From positions 806,001 through 870,000 of the forward strand of contig NZ_CP077093.1 of assembly GCF_014268755.2 (NCBI RefSeq): a DNA stretch of 64,000 bases, in the 5' to 3' direction. The notes under the pieces are model-generated. The model was not told the origin of the DNA, did no database searches, and saw only the letters and a program-made list of their open reading frames with translations. Shown here piece by piece: positions 1 through 9,502 of the stretch. The position numbers and the translations under genes were made by a program. The first letter of the stretch is position 1. Each line of letters opens with the position of its first letter. This DNA comes from Pseudomonas vanderleydeniana. GTDB taxonomy: Bacteria; Pseudomonadota; Gammaproteobacteria; Pseudomonadales; Pseudomonadaceae.

Positions 1-1452
1 CATCTGCGTCCCGCCGCTGCGCACCTGGCGAATCCAGCGCACCACCGCGACGCTCCAGCCGTGGGAGGTCGCATCCTGGATGCCGACCAGTTCTCCGGCC
101 TGCAATTGGCTGGGCACTTCCCGTGGCCAGGCCAGGCAATAGCCGCCAGGGCTGTGGTTGATGATCTGCAGGCTGAAGGTCGGGAAGTCTTCAGCGCTGT
201 TGGCCGCTGCCTGGCTGGTGTCGGCTTCCGTCGGGTGATACTGGATTTCCTCGTAGGGCAGCAGCGTGTCGGCGCTGCCGTGACGCTCGGCGTCGAAGGC
301 CAGGGCCCAGCTGTCCTTCTGTGCGCTGTTGGCCAGCTGCGCGGAAAAGTGTGCGGCACGGCTGGCTGTCGGGCTCTTGAGGATTTCGCTGAAGGAACGC
401 TGCCCGCCCAGGTAGAAGTGCAGGGCACTCATGCCGATGCACAGGGTCAGCGAACCCTGCCCTGGTGTGCGCTGGAAGCTCCGTTCGGCCGATTCGCCCC
501 AGGCCGCGCAGAGGTGTTGCAGGGTGTCCAGGCTCAAGCCGCTGGGGACCAGCAGGCGTGATTGCCCGCGCAGTTCGGCGGGTTGGTCGAGGTAGTCCTT
601 CATGGCCTCGACCAGGGCCAGGGTATTGATGCCCATCAGGCTGGAACGCTGCTCGATGGCGAACAGCGAAGTGTAGCGTGGCGGCGCATCTGTCCGTGGG
701 GCGACGGCGAACAGGCTCGATGCCAGGCCGGCGTCCTGCAGCTTGACCAGGCTACTCCAGGGCTCGAGTACCTCGGCCAGCCGGGCGATATTGTTCTGAC
801 GCATCTGGTTGCAGCGCGAGCAACCCAGCAGCAGCGCGACGATGTAGGTCTGCTCGATGGTCAGGGACTGGGTCTGGCTGGCCAGTTCGTCACGCACCGT
901 GCTTTGCTGGAGCTGATGGGCGACGGCGACCTGGTACAGCTGGTGTACCTCGAGCCACAGGCCCTCCGGTACCGGGCAGTACAACTGGTTGGCGCGGATC
1001 AGCGGGCCATTGAGGCAATGCAGGGCGCGCTGTACCGCCAGGGTCAGCAGCCCGGCGCGCTCCTTGCTGAACTTGGAGGCAATACGTACCGCGATCTGCT
1101 TGTAGCCGATGGCCAGGTGGTTCTGCAGGGCCTGGCAGAGGTTGGCGACCTTGCGCGGACGTTCGTCGAGCACCACGGACTGGTTGAGGAAATGTCGCTC
1201 CAGGTGCTTGCAGACGTAATACACCTCGGGGCGTAGCAGCTCGAGCAGTTGCAGGCGGTTTTCGCTGGGGGTGAGGAACTGGTTGAGCTCGGCCAGGCCC
1301 TGGTAAAGCAGGCGCGCGGTTTCACCGAGGTTGGCTTTCGGCAGTTCAGCGATCCAACGTCTCAGATCACGCGGCGTTCCATCGCAGAAGGACAGGCTCA
1401 ACTGCGTGGGCGTCGGCGCGCGTAACAGAAGATGGGGGCTCGGATTGCTCAT
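1..1452 (-). CDS. PilZ-like domain protein, C-terminus beyond window edge
   Basis: The minus strand is open for 484 codons from the ATG at 1452 to the window edge, so the protein is truncated here only by the window. The long N-terminal part is mostly helical and has no domain I can name. The last ~100 visible residues resemble a PilZ fold, with an N-x-S-x-x-G motif (NHSPGG) and the strand VAVVRWIRQV. The upstream RxxxR half of the c-di-GMP site is not obvious, so ligand binding is uncertain. It lies downstream of psd, rhdA and the HDOD gene, in the position of P. aeruginosa PA4958. A role in c-di-GMP signalling near motAB is inference. Confidence 0.7.
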   Translation of the reverse strand, partial: MSNPSPHLLLRAPTPTQLSLSFCDGTPRDLRRWIAELPKANLGETARLLYQGLAELNQFLTPSENRLQLLELLRPEVYYVCKHLERHFLNQSVVLDERPRKVANLCQALQNHLAIGYKQIAVRIASKFSKERAGLLTLAVQRALHCLNGPLIRANQLYCPVPEGLWLEVHQLYQVAVAHQLQQSTVRDELASQTQSLTIEQTYIVALLLGCSRCNQMRQNNIARLAEVLEPWSSLVKLQDAGLASSLFAVAPRTDAPPRYTSLFAIEQRSSLMGINTLALVEAMKDYLDQPAELRGQSRLLVPSGLSLDTLQHLCAAWGESAERSFQRTPGQGSLTLCIGMSALHFYLGGQRSFSEILKSPTASRAAHFSAQLANSAQKDSWALAFDAERHGSADTLLPYEEIQYHPTEADTSQAAANSAEDFPTFSLQIINHSPGGYCLAWPREVPSQLQAGELVGIQDATSHGWSVAVVRWIRQVRSGGTQM

Positions 1453-1641
1453 CTAACGGGCCAGCTCCAGCAAGGAAAACGTGCATCATCCATCGGCAAG
1501 GTGACAAAAAATTGGTGGCAATATAATGCCACGACTCTAGCAGCAATACGTTTCAGGTGCATCGTTGCCGGTCGGTTCCTGTTGCGACCGATTGTCCATG
1601 GCGTGGCCTCGCGCAATTCGGTTCGCGAGGCCACTGGCCCG

Positions 1642-2505
1642 TCAGGCCTGCTTGGGCAGGCCCAGGCCCTGGCCCATGCTCACGGTCGACCCGGCGCCCA
1701 GGCTTTCGGCCCATTTTACCTGGTCGGGGCCGAACAGCACGATGGCGGTCGAACCGAGTTTGAAACGACCGAGCTCCGCACCCTTTTCCAGGTGGATCGG
1801 TGCACGGGCTGCCTCATCGTAGCGGAAAGTCTTGAGCTCGCGCTTGGGTGGCGTGACCAGGCCGGCCCAGACGGTCTCGACCGAGGCAACGATCATCGCG
1901 CCGACCAGCACGACGGCCATCGGCCCGCGCTCGGTGTCGAACAGGCAGACGACCCGCTCGTTGCGGGCGAACAGTTCCGGAACGTTCTCGGCGGTGGTCT
2001 GGTTGACCGAGAACAGGCGGCCCGGCACGTAGACCATCTCGCGCAAGGTGCCAGCCAGTGGCATGTGCACCCGGTGGTAGTCCTTGGGCGACAGGTAGAT
2101 GGTGGCGAACTCGCCGCCCATGAATGGCGCGGCGAGCGCGGCATCACCGCCCAGCAGTTCGAGGGCGCTGAAGCTGTGGCCCTTGGCCTGGAAGATCCGG
2201 CCATGTTCGATCGGACCGAGCTGGCTGACCGCACCGTCGGCCGGGCAGAGGATCGCGCCCGGCGTCGGGTCGAGGGGGCGGGCACCGTCTTTCAAGGCGC
2301 GGGTGAAGAAGGCGTTGAAGTGCTCGTAGGCGGTCAGGTCCTCGACCAGTGCCTGGGACATGTCCACCTGGTAGCGCTTGGCGAACCAGGCGGTGAAGGC
2401 GTTCTTGAACCAGCGCACGCGGCATTCGGCAATGCAGCCGGCCAGGCGCGACAGCAGGTGATGGGGCAGCAGGTACTGGCTGAGGATGAACAAACTCTTT
2501 TTCAT
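1642..2505 (-). CDS. psd: Phosphatidylserine decarboxylase proenzyme
   Basis: Makes phosphatidylethanolamine from phosphatidylserine at the inner membrane; a pyruvoyl enzyme of 287 residues, the usual length for proteobacterial Psd. The self-cleavage motif LGST is present near the C-terminus (in [12 protein letters not shown]); its Ser becomes the pyruvoyl group of the alpha chain. The charge-relay Asp/His region ([11 protein letters not shown], and [10 protein letters not shown]) is also visible. The start [21 protein letters not shown] is the standard Pseudomonas N-terminus. It follows rhdA by 18 bp on the same strand and is probably co-transcribed with it. Confidence 0.96.
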   Translation of the reverse strand: MKKSLFILSQYLLPHHLLSRLAGCIAECRVRWFKNAFTAWFAKRYQVDMSQALVEDLTAYEHFNAFFTRALKDGARPLDPTPGAILCPADGAVSQLGPIEHGRIFQAKGHSFSALELLGGDAALAAPFMGGEFATIYLSPKDYHRVHMPLAGTLREMVYVPGRLFSVNQTTAENVPELFARNERVVCLFDTERGPMAVVLVGAMIVASVETVWAGLVTPPKRELKTFRYDEAARAPIHLEKGAELGRFKLGSTAIVLFGPDQVKWAESLGAGSTVSMGQGLGLPKQA

Positions 2506-2523
2506 CGAGGGTCCTTGTGAATC

Positions 2524-3339
2524 TCAAATCTCTACAGGGGTGTCGGGGTGGTTGCCCCATTCGCCCCAGGAGCCGGCGTAGCCCTTGACGCGCGGATAAC
2601 CGAGCGCCTTGGCCACCAGATAGGTGAAGCCGGAACGGTGGTGGGTCTGGCAATGGGTGATCACTTCCTTGTCGGGAGTGATGCCCAGGCTGTCGAGAAT
2701 CGCTGGCATGTCCTTGCGGATGCGCAGGCTGCGCTCCTTGTCCATGCCGGCGGTCCATTCGAAGTTGACCGCGCCGGGGATGTGCCCACCCTTGGCGGCC
2801 AGGACCTTCTCGCCCGAGTACTCCAGCGGGCCACGGGCGTCCCAGATTGCCAGGTCGGCTGCGCCCAGGCGTGATTGCAGGTAGTCGCGGGTGGCGGTCG
2901 GTGCCTCGTGCAGGGTCAGGGCGACCGGTCCGCCGGCTGCCGCCGGGCTGTCTTCGGACAGTGGCAGGTCTTCGTCCAGCCACGCCAGCAGGCCGCCGTC
3001 GAGGTAGTGGTAGCGAGTATGGCCGATGACGTCCAGCAGCCAGATGAAGCGACCGGCCCAACCGCCGCCTTCGTCGTCATAGACCACATAGACCGCGTCC
3101 GGGTTGTGCCCCAGTTCGCCGAACAGGGCTTGCAGCGCCTCTTTTGGTGGCATCAGGCCCGGAGCCGGAGGCTGGCCCAGCTGGGTGCGCTTGGGGTCGA
3201 CGAAGCGGGCGCCGGGAATGTGCCCTGCGCTGTAGCGGGCGCTGCTGGTCAGGTCCACCAGGATCAGGCCGGGGGTGTCGAGGCGCGGCAGCAGGTCGCT
3301 GGGCTCGATTACCAGTGGCAAGCCGGAGAAGTCAGGCAT
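2524..3339 (-). CDS. rhdA: Thiosulfate sulfurtransferase (tandem rhodanese)
   Basis: A 271-residue two-domain rhodanese, the same length as Azotobacter RhdA. The N-terminal domain (about 1-130) is inactive. The C-terminal domain carries the catalytic loop CQTHHRS near residue 230, a variant typical of the RhdA group. It transfers sulfane sulfur from thiosulfate to cyanide or other thiophilic acceptors in the cytoplasm. It sits between the HDOD gene and psd on the same strand, as in other pseudomonads. Confidence 0.95.
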   Translation of the reverse strand: MPDFSGLPLVIEPSDLLPRLDTPGLILVDLTSSARYSAGHIPGARFVDPKRTQLGQPPAPGLMPPKEALQALFGELGHNPDAVYVVYDDEGGGWAGRFIWLLDVIGHTRYHYLDGGLLAWLDEDLPLSEDSPAAAGGPVALTLHEAPTATRDYLQSRLGAADLAIWDARGPLEYSGEKVLAAKGGHIPGAVNFEWTAGMDKERSLRIRKDMPAILDSLGITPDKEVITHCQTHHRSGFTYLVAKALGYPRVKGYAGSWGEWGNHPDTPVEI

Positions 3340-3382
3340 GTGGGGTCTCCTGGACGCAAAGGGGAGGATTGTAGCGCAAGCT

Positions 3383-4924
3383 TCAGGCGCTGCGGTTGGT
3401 AAAGGCGTGCAGCGCCTTCTCGATGCATTGCACGGTCTTGCCGAAGGCCTGCACGGTGATTTCCGAAAACGGTACGCCTTCCTGGTCGCCCAGGATCACC
3501 ATCACCACGCGGCCGTTGTTGCTCAGTGAGCGCAGCAGCAGGTGCTCGCCAGGCAGAAACTGGGCCCGCAGGCTGTTGGGCAGCAGGGCGAGGAACTGCG
3601 GAGCGTTTTCCGGCGACAGGCGAAGCTGCGTCGGCTGGCTCATCAGGCGCTGCAGGAGCGTGCTCTGGGCCACCTGGAGGGTCAGGTGGCTCGATTCCGC
3701 AGGCAGGCCGGCGGTCTGGTGGACTCGCAGGGCGCTGCGGCTACGGTCGGTCATCAGGATCATCACCCGGCGCAGGCCACAGGCCGCCAGGGCATCGCGG
3801 GCCACGGTGGTCAGGTGCATGGCATTGGTGAAACGGCTGGGGGTGGCCAGCAACTGGGCGCAGTGCTTGCGCCAGGCGCCCATCGCCTCGGCGGTCGGGG
3901 CGGCGGCGGGCTGCTGGTCGGCGTGAGTGCGGCGCGCATGCCAGGGCCAGATCAGGGCTTCGGCGGGGTGCCACAGGTCCTGCATCGAATGCTGGTTGGC
4001 GCTCTGGGCCGCCTGCTGGTGGATCTGCTGCTGCAACTCGCTCATCGGTTGCTGCAGGTACAGGCTCGACAGGTACTGCCAGCGCAGGCAGTGCGGACTG
4101 TCCCAGGCCTGCTGTGCCGCCACGGCCAGGCCGTTGGCCAGCAGCACGGTGTTGGCGGGCTGGTTCAGCCAGCGCTGCAGCTCCGGGTCGGCATCCAGTT
4201 GCTGTTGCTGATGCAGCGGGTTTTCGCTGTCGCGGGCAATGCGCAATGCCCGGACCAGGGTTTTGCTTTCATTCAGCAACAATTGATAGCCCTGGGTCAC
4301 CCACATCGGCAGGCGCCAGAACTCCGCCATGGCCAGGCACAGTTCCAGCAGGCGAACACCGAACAGCTCCCGTTCGACCTTGGCGGCAGGCTCGTGCTTG
4401 TGCAGGACGCGCAGCTCCCAGGCTTCGAGCAGCTTGGGATGGGTCAGCGCCAGTGGCCACAGCGGTGCGAGGAACAGCAGGCTGCCCCAGTGGATGTCCT
4501 GCCAGAGCCGGGCCAGGCGTGCGGCGAACAGGCCGTTGGCCTGCTGGCTGGCGTGCTGGCTGATCAGTTGCAACTGCCGCAGGGCGATCGGGATGTCTTC
4601 CGGCAGCCGCGCGGGCAGGCGTTCGAGCAGTTCCCCGGTGCGCTTGAGGCCGAGACGATTGATGGCGACCTCGAGGTTCTCGGCCGGCTCCGTCATGCTG
4701 CCCTGGGTGTGGTGGTTGGCTTCGCAGATCACGCTCAGCGCCAGGGCTGGGCTATCCTGCATGAGCTCGGCGATATCGCGTAGCGAGCTGCGGCTGTCGG
4801 CAATGGCCCGGCAGACGCGGTCATGACTGTCCTGCGGGACAGGCAGGCGTACGCCCTGCAGCAGCTTGGTCCAGCCTTGCAGGGTTTTCGGTCTTGCACT
4901 GGACACAGCCGTTTCATTCGTCAT
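3383..4924 (-). CDS. HDOD-domain protein
   Basis: A 513-residue soluble protein. Residues ~15-220 fit an HDOD (HD-related output) domain: a helical bundle without intact HD phosphohydrolase ligands, beginning at VRLPVPQDSHDRVCRAI. The middle is Gln-rich, and the last ~150 residues (from about AMGAWRKHCAQLL) have a mixed alpha/beta pattern that may be GAF-like. It corresponds in position to P. aeruginosa PA4955, next to motAB and rhdA. HDOD proteins usually serve in signalling; its partner is unknown. Confidence 0.85.
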   Translation of the reverse strand: MTNETAVSSARPKTLQGWTKLLQGVRLPVPQDSHDRVCRAIADSRSSLRDIAELMQDSPALALSVICEANHHTQGSMTEPAENLEVAINRLGLKRTGELLERLPARLPEDIPIALRQLQLISQHASQQANGLFAARLARLWQDIHWGSLLFLAPLWPLALTHPKLLEAWELRVLHKHEPAAKVERELFGVRLLELCLAMAEFWRLPMWVTQGYQLLLNESKTLVRALRIARDSENPLHQQQQLDADPELQRWLNQPANTVLLANGLAVAAQQAWDSPHCLRWQYLSSLYLQQPMSELQQQIHQQAAQSANQHSMQDLWHPAEALIWPWHARRTHADQQPAAAPTAEAMGAWRKHCAQLLATPSRFTNAMHLTTVARDALAACGLRRVMILMTDRSRSALRVHQTAGLPAESSHLTLQVAQSTLLQRLMSQPTQLRLSPENAPQFLALLPNSLRAQFLPGEHLLLRSLSNNGRVVMVILGDQEGVPFSEITVQAFGKTVQCIEKALHAFTNRSA

Positions 4925-5130
4925 GATTGAACGCGATCATCATCGTAGGTGCGCCCGGGTGGGCCTGGTGGCGCCGCGCAGGCCCTGCTGCCGAGGCCAT
5001 GCACTGCCGGTTTTCTGGCTTTTCGCCTGAACTGGCTATAGTCTGGCGCAGTTTCGCCGATAAGTAGAAGAAGAGATTTACTAACTTCCGAATATGACCT
5101 TGAACCCGACTCAACAAGTACTCTCATTCT

Positions 5131-5982
5131 ATGGCTAAAATCATCGGCATCATTGTCGTATTCGCGAGCGTGCTCGGCGGGTACGTGCTCTCCCACGGCA
5201 AGATCGCCGCGCTCATCCAGCCTTTCGAGGTGATGATCATCGGCGGTGCGGCGTTGGGTGCTTTCCTGCAGTCCAACCCGGGCTACATGACCATGCACGT
5301 GGTCAAGAAAGCCCTGAGCATGTTCGGTTCGCGCTTCAGCCACGCTTTCTACATGGAAGTGCTGGGGCTGATCTACGAGATCCTCAACAAGAGCCGCCGC
5401 GAGGGCATGATGGCGATCGAGGGCGACATCGAGGATGCCGCCGCCAGCCCGATTTTCGCCAAGTACCCGGCGGTCCTGAAGGATGAGCGCATGACCGCGT
5501 TCATCTGCGATTACCTGCGCATCATGTCCTCCGGCAACATGGCTCCCCATGAGCTGGAAGGCCTGTTCGACATGGAGCTGCTGAGCATGAAGGAAGAGCT
5601 CGAGCATCCCTCCCATGCCGTGACCGGTATTGCCGACGGCATGCCCGGTTTCGGTATCGTCGCGGCGGTACTGGGTATCGTGGTAACCATGGCGTCTTTG
5701 GGCGACGGCGACCAGAAGTCCATCGGTCTGCACGTGGGTGCGGCACTGGTCGGTACCTTCTTCGGTATTCTCGCGGCCTACGGTTTCTTCGGTCCACTGG
5801 CGCAGTGCCTGGCCCATGATGCCAAGGAAGAGGTGAACGTCTACGAGGCGATCAAGGCTTCCCTGGTCGCCTCGGCCTCCGGCATGCCACCGTCGCTGGC
5901 CGTGGAGTTCGGGCGCAAGGTGCTCTATCCGAAGCACCGGCCGAGCTTCGCCGAGCTGGAACAAGCGGTTCGCGGTCGCTGA
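5131..5982 (+). CDS. motA: Flagellar motor stator protein MotA
   Basis: A 283-residue proton-channel stator subunit with four membrane segments: two near the N-terminus (IIGIIVVFASVLGGYVLSHG and the following helix), then a large cytoplasmic loop, then two near 180-250. The loop residues that contact FliG lie in the charged stretch after KSRREGMMAIEGDIED. The second membrane pair includes GMPGFGIVAAVLGIVV with the conserved channel proline. It is translated 3 bp before motB, and together they form the MotAB stator. No strong Shine-Dalgarno sequence precedes the ATG. Confidence 0.97.
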   Translation: MAKIIGIIVVFASVLGGYVLSHGKIAALIQPFEVMIIGGAALGAFLQSNPGYMTMHVVKKALSMFGSRFSHAFYMEVLGLIYEILNKSRREGMMAIEGDIEDAAASPIFAKYPAVLKDERMTAFICDYLRIMSSGNMAPHELEGLFDMELLSMKEELEHPSHAVTGIADGMPGFGIVAAVLGIVVTMASLGDGDQKSIGLHVGAALVGTFFGILAAYGFFGPLAQCLAHDAKEEVNVYEAIKASLVASASGMPPSLAVEFGRKVLYPKHRPSFAELEQAVRGR

Positions 5983-5985
5983 GTC

Positions 5986-7026
5986 ATGGAGAATAATCAG
6001 CCGATCATCATCAAGCGCGTCAAGCGCTTTGGCGGCGGGCACCACGGCGGTGCCTGGAAAATCGCCTTTGCCGACTTCGCAACGGCGATGATGGCGTTCT
6101 TCCTGGTGTTGTGGCTGATGTCCACCGCGACCCCGGAACAGAAGATCGCCATCGCCGGCTACTTCAAGGATCCGATCGGTTTCTCCGAGAGCGGCACGCC
6201 CTACATTATCGACCTGGGTGGTTCACCGACGCTGGCACCGGACAAGACGCTCAATCCGGAAGTGAAGTCCCAGCCACAGCCGGACAAGGTCACGGTCGAC
6301 ACCGACCAGGTCGAAGGCATGGCCGAGCAGGTCGAGAAGGAGCGCCTGGAGCTGCTGCTGCAGGAGTTGCAGAACAAGGTCGATGAAAGTCCGCAGTTGC
6401 AGAAGTTCAAGGACCAGATCCTGTTCGAGATCACCCCGGACGGCCTGCGCATCCAGATCATGGACGCGGAGAACCGGCCGATGTTCGACTCCGGCAGTGC
6501 GCGCCTGAAGCCTTACTTCGAGGACATCCTGCTGGCGATGGCCGACACCATCAAGGCGGTGCCGAACAAGGTCAGCATCAGCGGCCATACCGATGCCAAG
6601 CCATACTCGGGCACCGGCGACTTCGGCAACTGGGAGCTGTCGGCCAACCGCGCCAACGCCGCACGCCGGGCCCTGGTGGCTGGTAGCTATCCGGACTCGC
6701 AAGTGGCGCGGGTGGTCGGTTATGCCTCCTCGGCACTGTTCGACAAGGCCGATCCGTTCAACCCGGTCAACCGCCGTATCGACATCGTCGTGCTGACCAA
6801 GAAGGCCCAGAAAGCCATCGAGGGTGAGCAGGGTGCGGATGAAGCCAAGCCGGATGGCGCGGCCCCAGGTGCGCCGGGGGCCTCGAATGCGGCTCCGGCC
6901 GACCCGAATGCGTTGCCGGCGGACAAGCAGCCACTGCCGGCCCATGAGGTTCGGCAGCGCTTGAACATCTTCGAGGATGGCGTGTTGAAGATGGACGAGA
7001 CCGGCAAGCCCAAGACCGGCTCCTGA
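5986..7026 (+). CDS. motB: Flagellar motor stator protein MotB
   Basis: A 346-residue protein. After a basic N-terminus comes one membrane helix starting at about residue 26, with the proton-carrying Asp at position 30 (KIAFADFATAMMAFF). A linker/plug region follows. Residues ~150-265 are the OmpA-like peptidoglycan-binding domain (SISGHTDAKPY...NWELSANRANAARR). The C-terminal tail is Pro/Ala-rich. It anchors MotA to the cell wall. The gene ends just before a bidirectional terminator shared with rsgA. Confidence 0.97.
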   Translation: MENNQPIIIKRVKRFGGGHHGGAWKIAFADFATAMMAFFLVLWLMSTATPEQKIAIAGYFKDPIGFSESGTPYIIDLGGSPTLAPDKTLNPEVKSQPQPDKVTVDTDQVEGMAEQVEKERLELLLQELQNKVDESPQLQKFKDQILFEITPDGLRIQIMDAENRPMFDSGSARLKPYFEDILLAMADTIKAVPNKVSISGHTDAKPYSGTGDFGNWELSANRANAARRALVAGSYPDSQVARVVGYASSALFDKADPFNPVNRRIDIVVLTKKAQKAIEGEQGADEAKPDGAAPGAPGASNAAPADPNALPADKQPLPAHEVRQRLNIFEDGVLKMDETGKPKTGS

Positions 7027-7032
7027 GCCAGA

Positions 7033-7063
7033 CGAAAAGGCCGCGATGATCGCGGCCTTTTCG
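7033..7063. terminator. Bidirectional terminator between motB and rsgA
   Basis: A near-perfect palindrome (CGAAAAGGCCGCGA, loop TGA, then its complement) is flanked by A- and T-runs. It lies 7 bp after motB and 15 bp before the rsgA stop codon, so it can serve both convergent genes. Confidence 0.9.
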
Positions 7064-7077
7064 TGTTCGTCAGTTGT

Positions 7078-8109
7078 TCAGTAGGTATCTTGCGGCAGGC
7101 TGGCGATGATCGAGCGGTAGCTGTTCATCCGCTGCTGCTGGATGCGCCCGTCTTCCAGGGCCTTGAGCAGGGCGCAGCCGGGCTCGCGGTCGTGCTTGCA
7201 GTCGCGGAAGCGGCAGGTGCCGATCAGGTCATTGAATTCGATGAAGCCGGCCTCGACGTCGGCGCGGCTGACATGGCCCAGGCCGAATTCGCGAATCCCC
7301 GGCGAGTCGATCAGTTCACCACCGCCCGGGAAGTGGAACAGGCGCGCGGTGGTGGTGGTGTGGGTGCCCTGGCCGGACAGCTCGGAGAGCGGACCCACAC
7401 GAGTTTCCACCTCGGGCAGCAGGCTGTTGACCAGCGACGACTTGCCAACCCCGGATTGGCCGACGAACACACTGATGCGCCCGTCCAGCTGCTGTTGAAG
7501 CTGCTCCATGCCATTGCCGTGATGAGCCGAGACCTCCAGCAGCGGGTAACCCAGTTGCCGATAGACCGCCAGCAGGGCATTGAGGGCCGGTGCGTTGTGC
7601 TCGTCGATCAGGTCGAACTTGTTCAACAGCAGCAGCGGACGGATACCGGCGTGTTCGGCGGCCACCAGGTAGCGGTCGATCAGGTTGGCATGGGGCTCGG
7701 GCAGCGGCGCGAAGACGATCACGATCATGTCGACGTTGGCGGCCACCGGCTTGAGCTGGCCGCGGCTGTCCGGGCGCTTGAGCTCGGTGGTGCGCGGCAG
7801 TTGCGCGACGATCACGCCGATGCCCTGGTTGCCAGGGCGCCAGACCACCTGGTCGCCGGTCACCAGGGCGGGCAGGTTGGCCCGCAGGTGGCAGCGGAAT
7901 ACCTGGCCCTTGAGTTCCCCCTCCAGGGCCTCGACCTCGACCTGCACGCCGAAGTGCGCAATCACCAGGCCGGTCTGTTCGGGTCCCAGGTCACCGCCCT
8001 CCAGTGCTTCCACGGCCTGTGACTCGCGTTTGGCGGCGCGTGCGGCGCGTTCGCCCTGGATCTTTTCGATGCGCCAGTTTTGGCGGCGGTTGAGCTGGCG
8101 TTTGGCCAT
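7078..8109 (-). CDS. rsgA: Ribosome small-subunit GTPase RsgA
   Basis: A 343-residue circularly permuted GTPase that checks late 30S maturation. Order of parts: basic N-terminus, OB-fold (~50-120), the G4 motif NKFD before G1 ([10 protein letters not shown]) and G3 (DSPG), then a C-terminal zinc finger with Cys/His ligands in [16 protein letters not shown]. The start [13 protein letters not shown] is the normal one. It is divergent from orn, the usual Pseudomonas neighbour. Confidence 0.97.
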   Translation of the reverse strand: MAKRQLNRRQNWRIEKIQGERAARAAKRESQAVEALEGGDLGPEQTGLVIAHFGVQVEVEALEGELKGQVFRCHLRANLPALVTGDQVVWRPGNQGIGVIVAQLPRTTELKRPDSRGQLKPVAANVDMIVIVFAPLPEPHANLIDRYLVAAEHAGIRPLLLLNKFDLIDEHNAPALNALLAVYRQLGYPLLEVSAHHGNGMEQLQQQLDGRISVFVGQSGVGKSSLVNSLLPEVETRVGPLSELSGQGTHTTTTARLFHFPGGGELIDSPGIREFGLGHVSRADVEAGFIEFNDLIGTCRFRDCKHDREPGCALLKALEDGRIQQQRMNSYRSIIASLPQDTY

Positions 8110-8219
8110 GGGTGTTCCGTGTGGTCGAATCGTCGGGGAGGGTCAAGCGGTCGCGAGTTTAGCACGCCCGGCAGCCACAGCCTGCGCTAAACTGTGCGGC
8201 TATGCCGAGGAGTCAAGCT

Positions 8220-8762
8220 ATGCAAAATCCACAGAACCTGATCTGGATCGACCTGGAGATGACCGGTCTCGACCCGGACACCGATGTCATCATCGAAATG
8301 GCCACCATCGTCACCGACAGCGATCTCAACACCCTGGCCGAAGGCCCGGTGATCGCCATCCACCAGAGCGACGAGATTCTTGCCGGCATGGATGAGTGGA
8401 ACACTCGCCAGCACGGCGGTTCGGGCCTGACCCAGCGCGTGCGTGAGAGCCGCATCAGCATGGCCGAGGCCGAGGCGCAGACCATTGCCTTCCTGGAGCA
8501 GTGGGTGCCGAAGGGCAAGTCGCCGATCTGTGGCAACAGCATCTGCCAGGATCGCCGCTTCCTGGCCCGGCACATGAAATCCCTGGAACGCTATTTCCAC
8601 TACCGCAACCTGGATGTCTCGACCCTGAAGGAACTGGCGGCACGCTGGGCACCGCAAGTGCGTGACAGCTTCCAGAAGGGCAGTACCCACCTGGCACTGG
8701 ACGACATCCGCGAGTCGATCGCCGAGCTGCAGCACTACCGCAAGCACTTCATCAAGTTCTGA
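8220..8762 (+). CDS. orn: Oligoribonuclease
   Basis: A DEDDh 3'-5' exonuclease that degrades RNA dinucleotides, including pGpG from c-di-GMP turnover. With the start at 8220 the protein is 180 residues, the family length. Exo I ([12 protein letters not shown]), exo II ([11 protein letters not shown]) and exo III with the catalytic His ([10 protein letters not shown]) are all present. The upstream ATG at 8202 would add six residues, but the GAGGAG ribosome-binding site at about 8206-8212 fits 8220. Confidence 0.97.
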   Translation: MQNPQNLIWIDLEMTGLDPDTDVIIEMATIVTDSDLNTLAEGPVIAIHQSDEILAGMDEWNTRQHGGSGLTQRVRESRISMAEAEAQTIAFLEQWVPKGKSPICGNSICQDRRFLARHMKSLERYFHYRNLDVSTLKELAARWAPQVRDSFQKGSTHLALDDIRESIAELQHYRKHFIKF

Positions 8763-8885
8763 GCGGTCGCGGGAGGCTCCTGCGGTGATCAGTGGGCCCC
8801 GGAGTGACTGGCCCGGCGGTTGCGCTCTTTTGGTGCGCCGGGCAAATGAGTAGACTGCGCGGCTTCTCCTGCCCGGATCGCCATC

Positions 8886-9497
8886 ATGCTGCTGATGCTC
8901 TACCTCGTCGCCATTACCGCTGAAGCCATGACCGGGGCGCTGTCGGCCGGACGACGCGGCATGGACTGGTTCGGCGTGGTGCTGATCGCCTGCGTCACCG
9001 CTCTGGGCGGTGGCTCGGTGCGCGACGTGTTGCTGGGGCATTACCCGCTGACCTGGGTCAAGCACCCGGAATACCTGGTGCTGACGTCGGTCGCGGCCCT
9101 GGTGACGGTGTTCATCGCCCCGCTGATGCGCCACCTGCGTTCGCTGTTCCTGGTGCTCGATGCGCTGGGCCTGGTGGCCTTCACCCTGATCGGCTGCATG
9201 ACGGCCCTGGAAATGGGACAGGGCCTGATGGTGGCCTCGGTCAGCGGGGTGATTACCGGCGTATTCGGTGGCGTGTTGCGGGATATCTTCTGCAATGACA
9301 TCCCCCTGGTATTCCGCCGTGAACTCTATGCCAGCGTCTCCTTCGCCGCCGCCTGGTGCTTCCTGGGTTGCACCTACTGGCAGTTACCCAGCGAGCAGGC
9401 GATTCTGATCACGCTGTTCGGCGGGTTCCTGCTGCGCCTCCTGGCGATCCGCTTTCACTGGGAAATGCCCAAGTTCATCTACAACGACGCCCACTGA
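8886..9497 (+). CDS. Trimeric intracellular cation (TRIC/UPF0126) channel family membrane protein
   Basis: A 203-residue integral membrane protein with about seven helices in two repeats, each holding a glycine-rich motif (GGGSVRDVLLG near residue 40, GGVLRDIFCND near residue 130). These GGxxRD motifs are the hallmark of the bacterial TRIC/YadS/YicG family of potassium-permeable channels. The physiological role is unknown. It ends 5 bp before the convergent queG stop. Confidence 0.88.
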   Translation: MLLMLYLVAITAEAMTGALSAGRRGMDWFGVVLIACVTALGGGSVRDVLLGHYPLTWVKHPEYLVLTSVAALVTVFIAPLMRHLRSLFLVLDALGLVAFTLIGCMTALEMGQGLMVASVSGVITGVFGGVLRDIFCNDIPLVFRRELYASVSFAAAWCFLGCTYWQLPSEQAILITLFGGFLLRLLAIRFHWEMPKFIYNDAH

Positions 9498-9502
9498 AGG
9501 CA

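Noticed and set aside
4921..6045. 374-codon minus-strand frame over motA
   Set aside because: Antisense of motA, which is intact.
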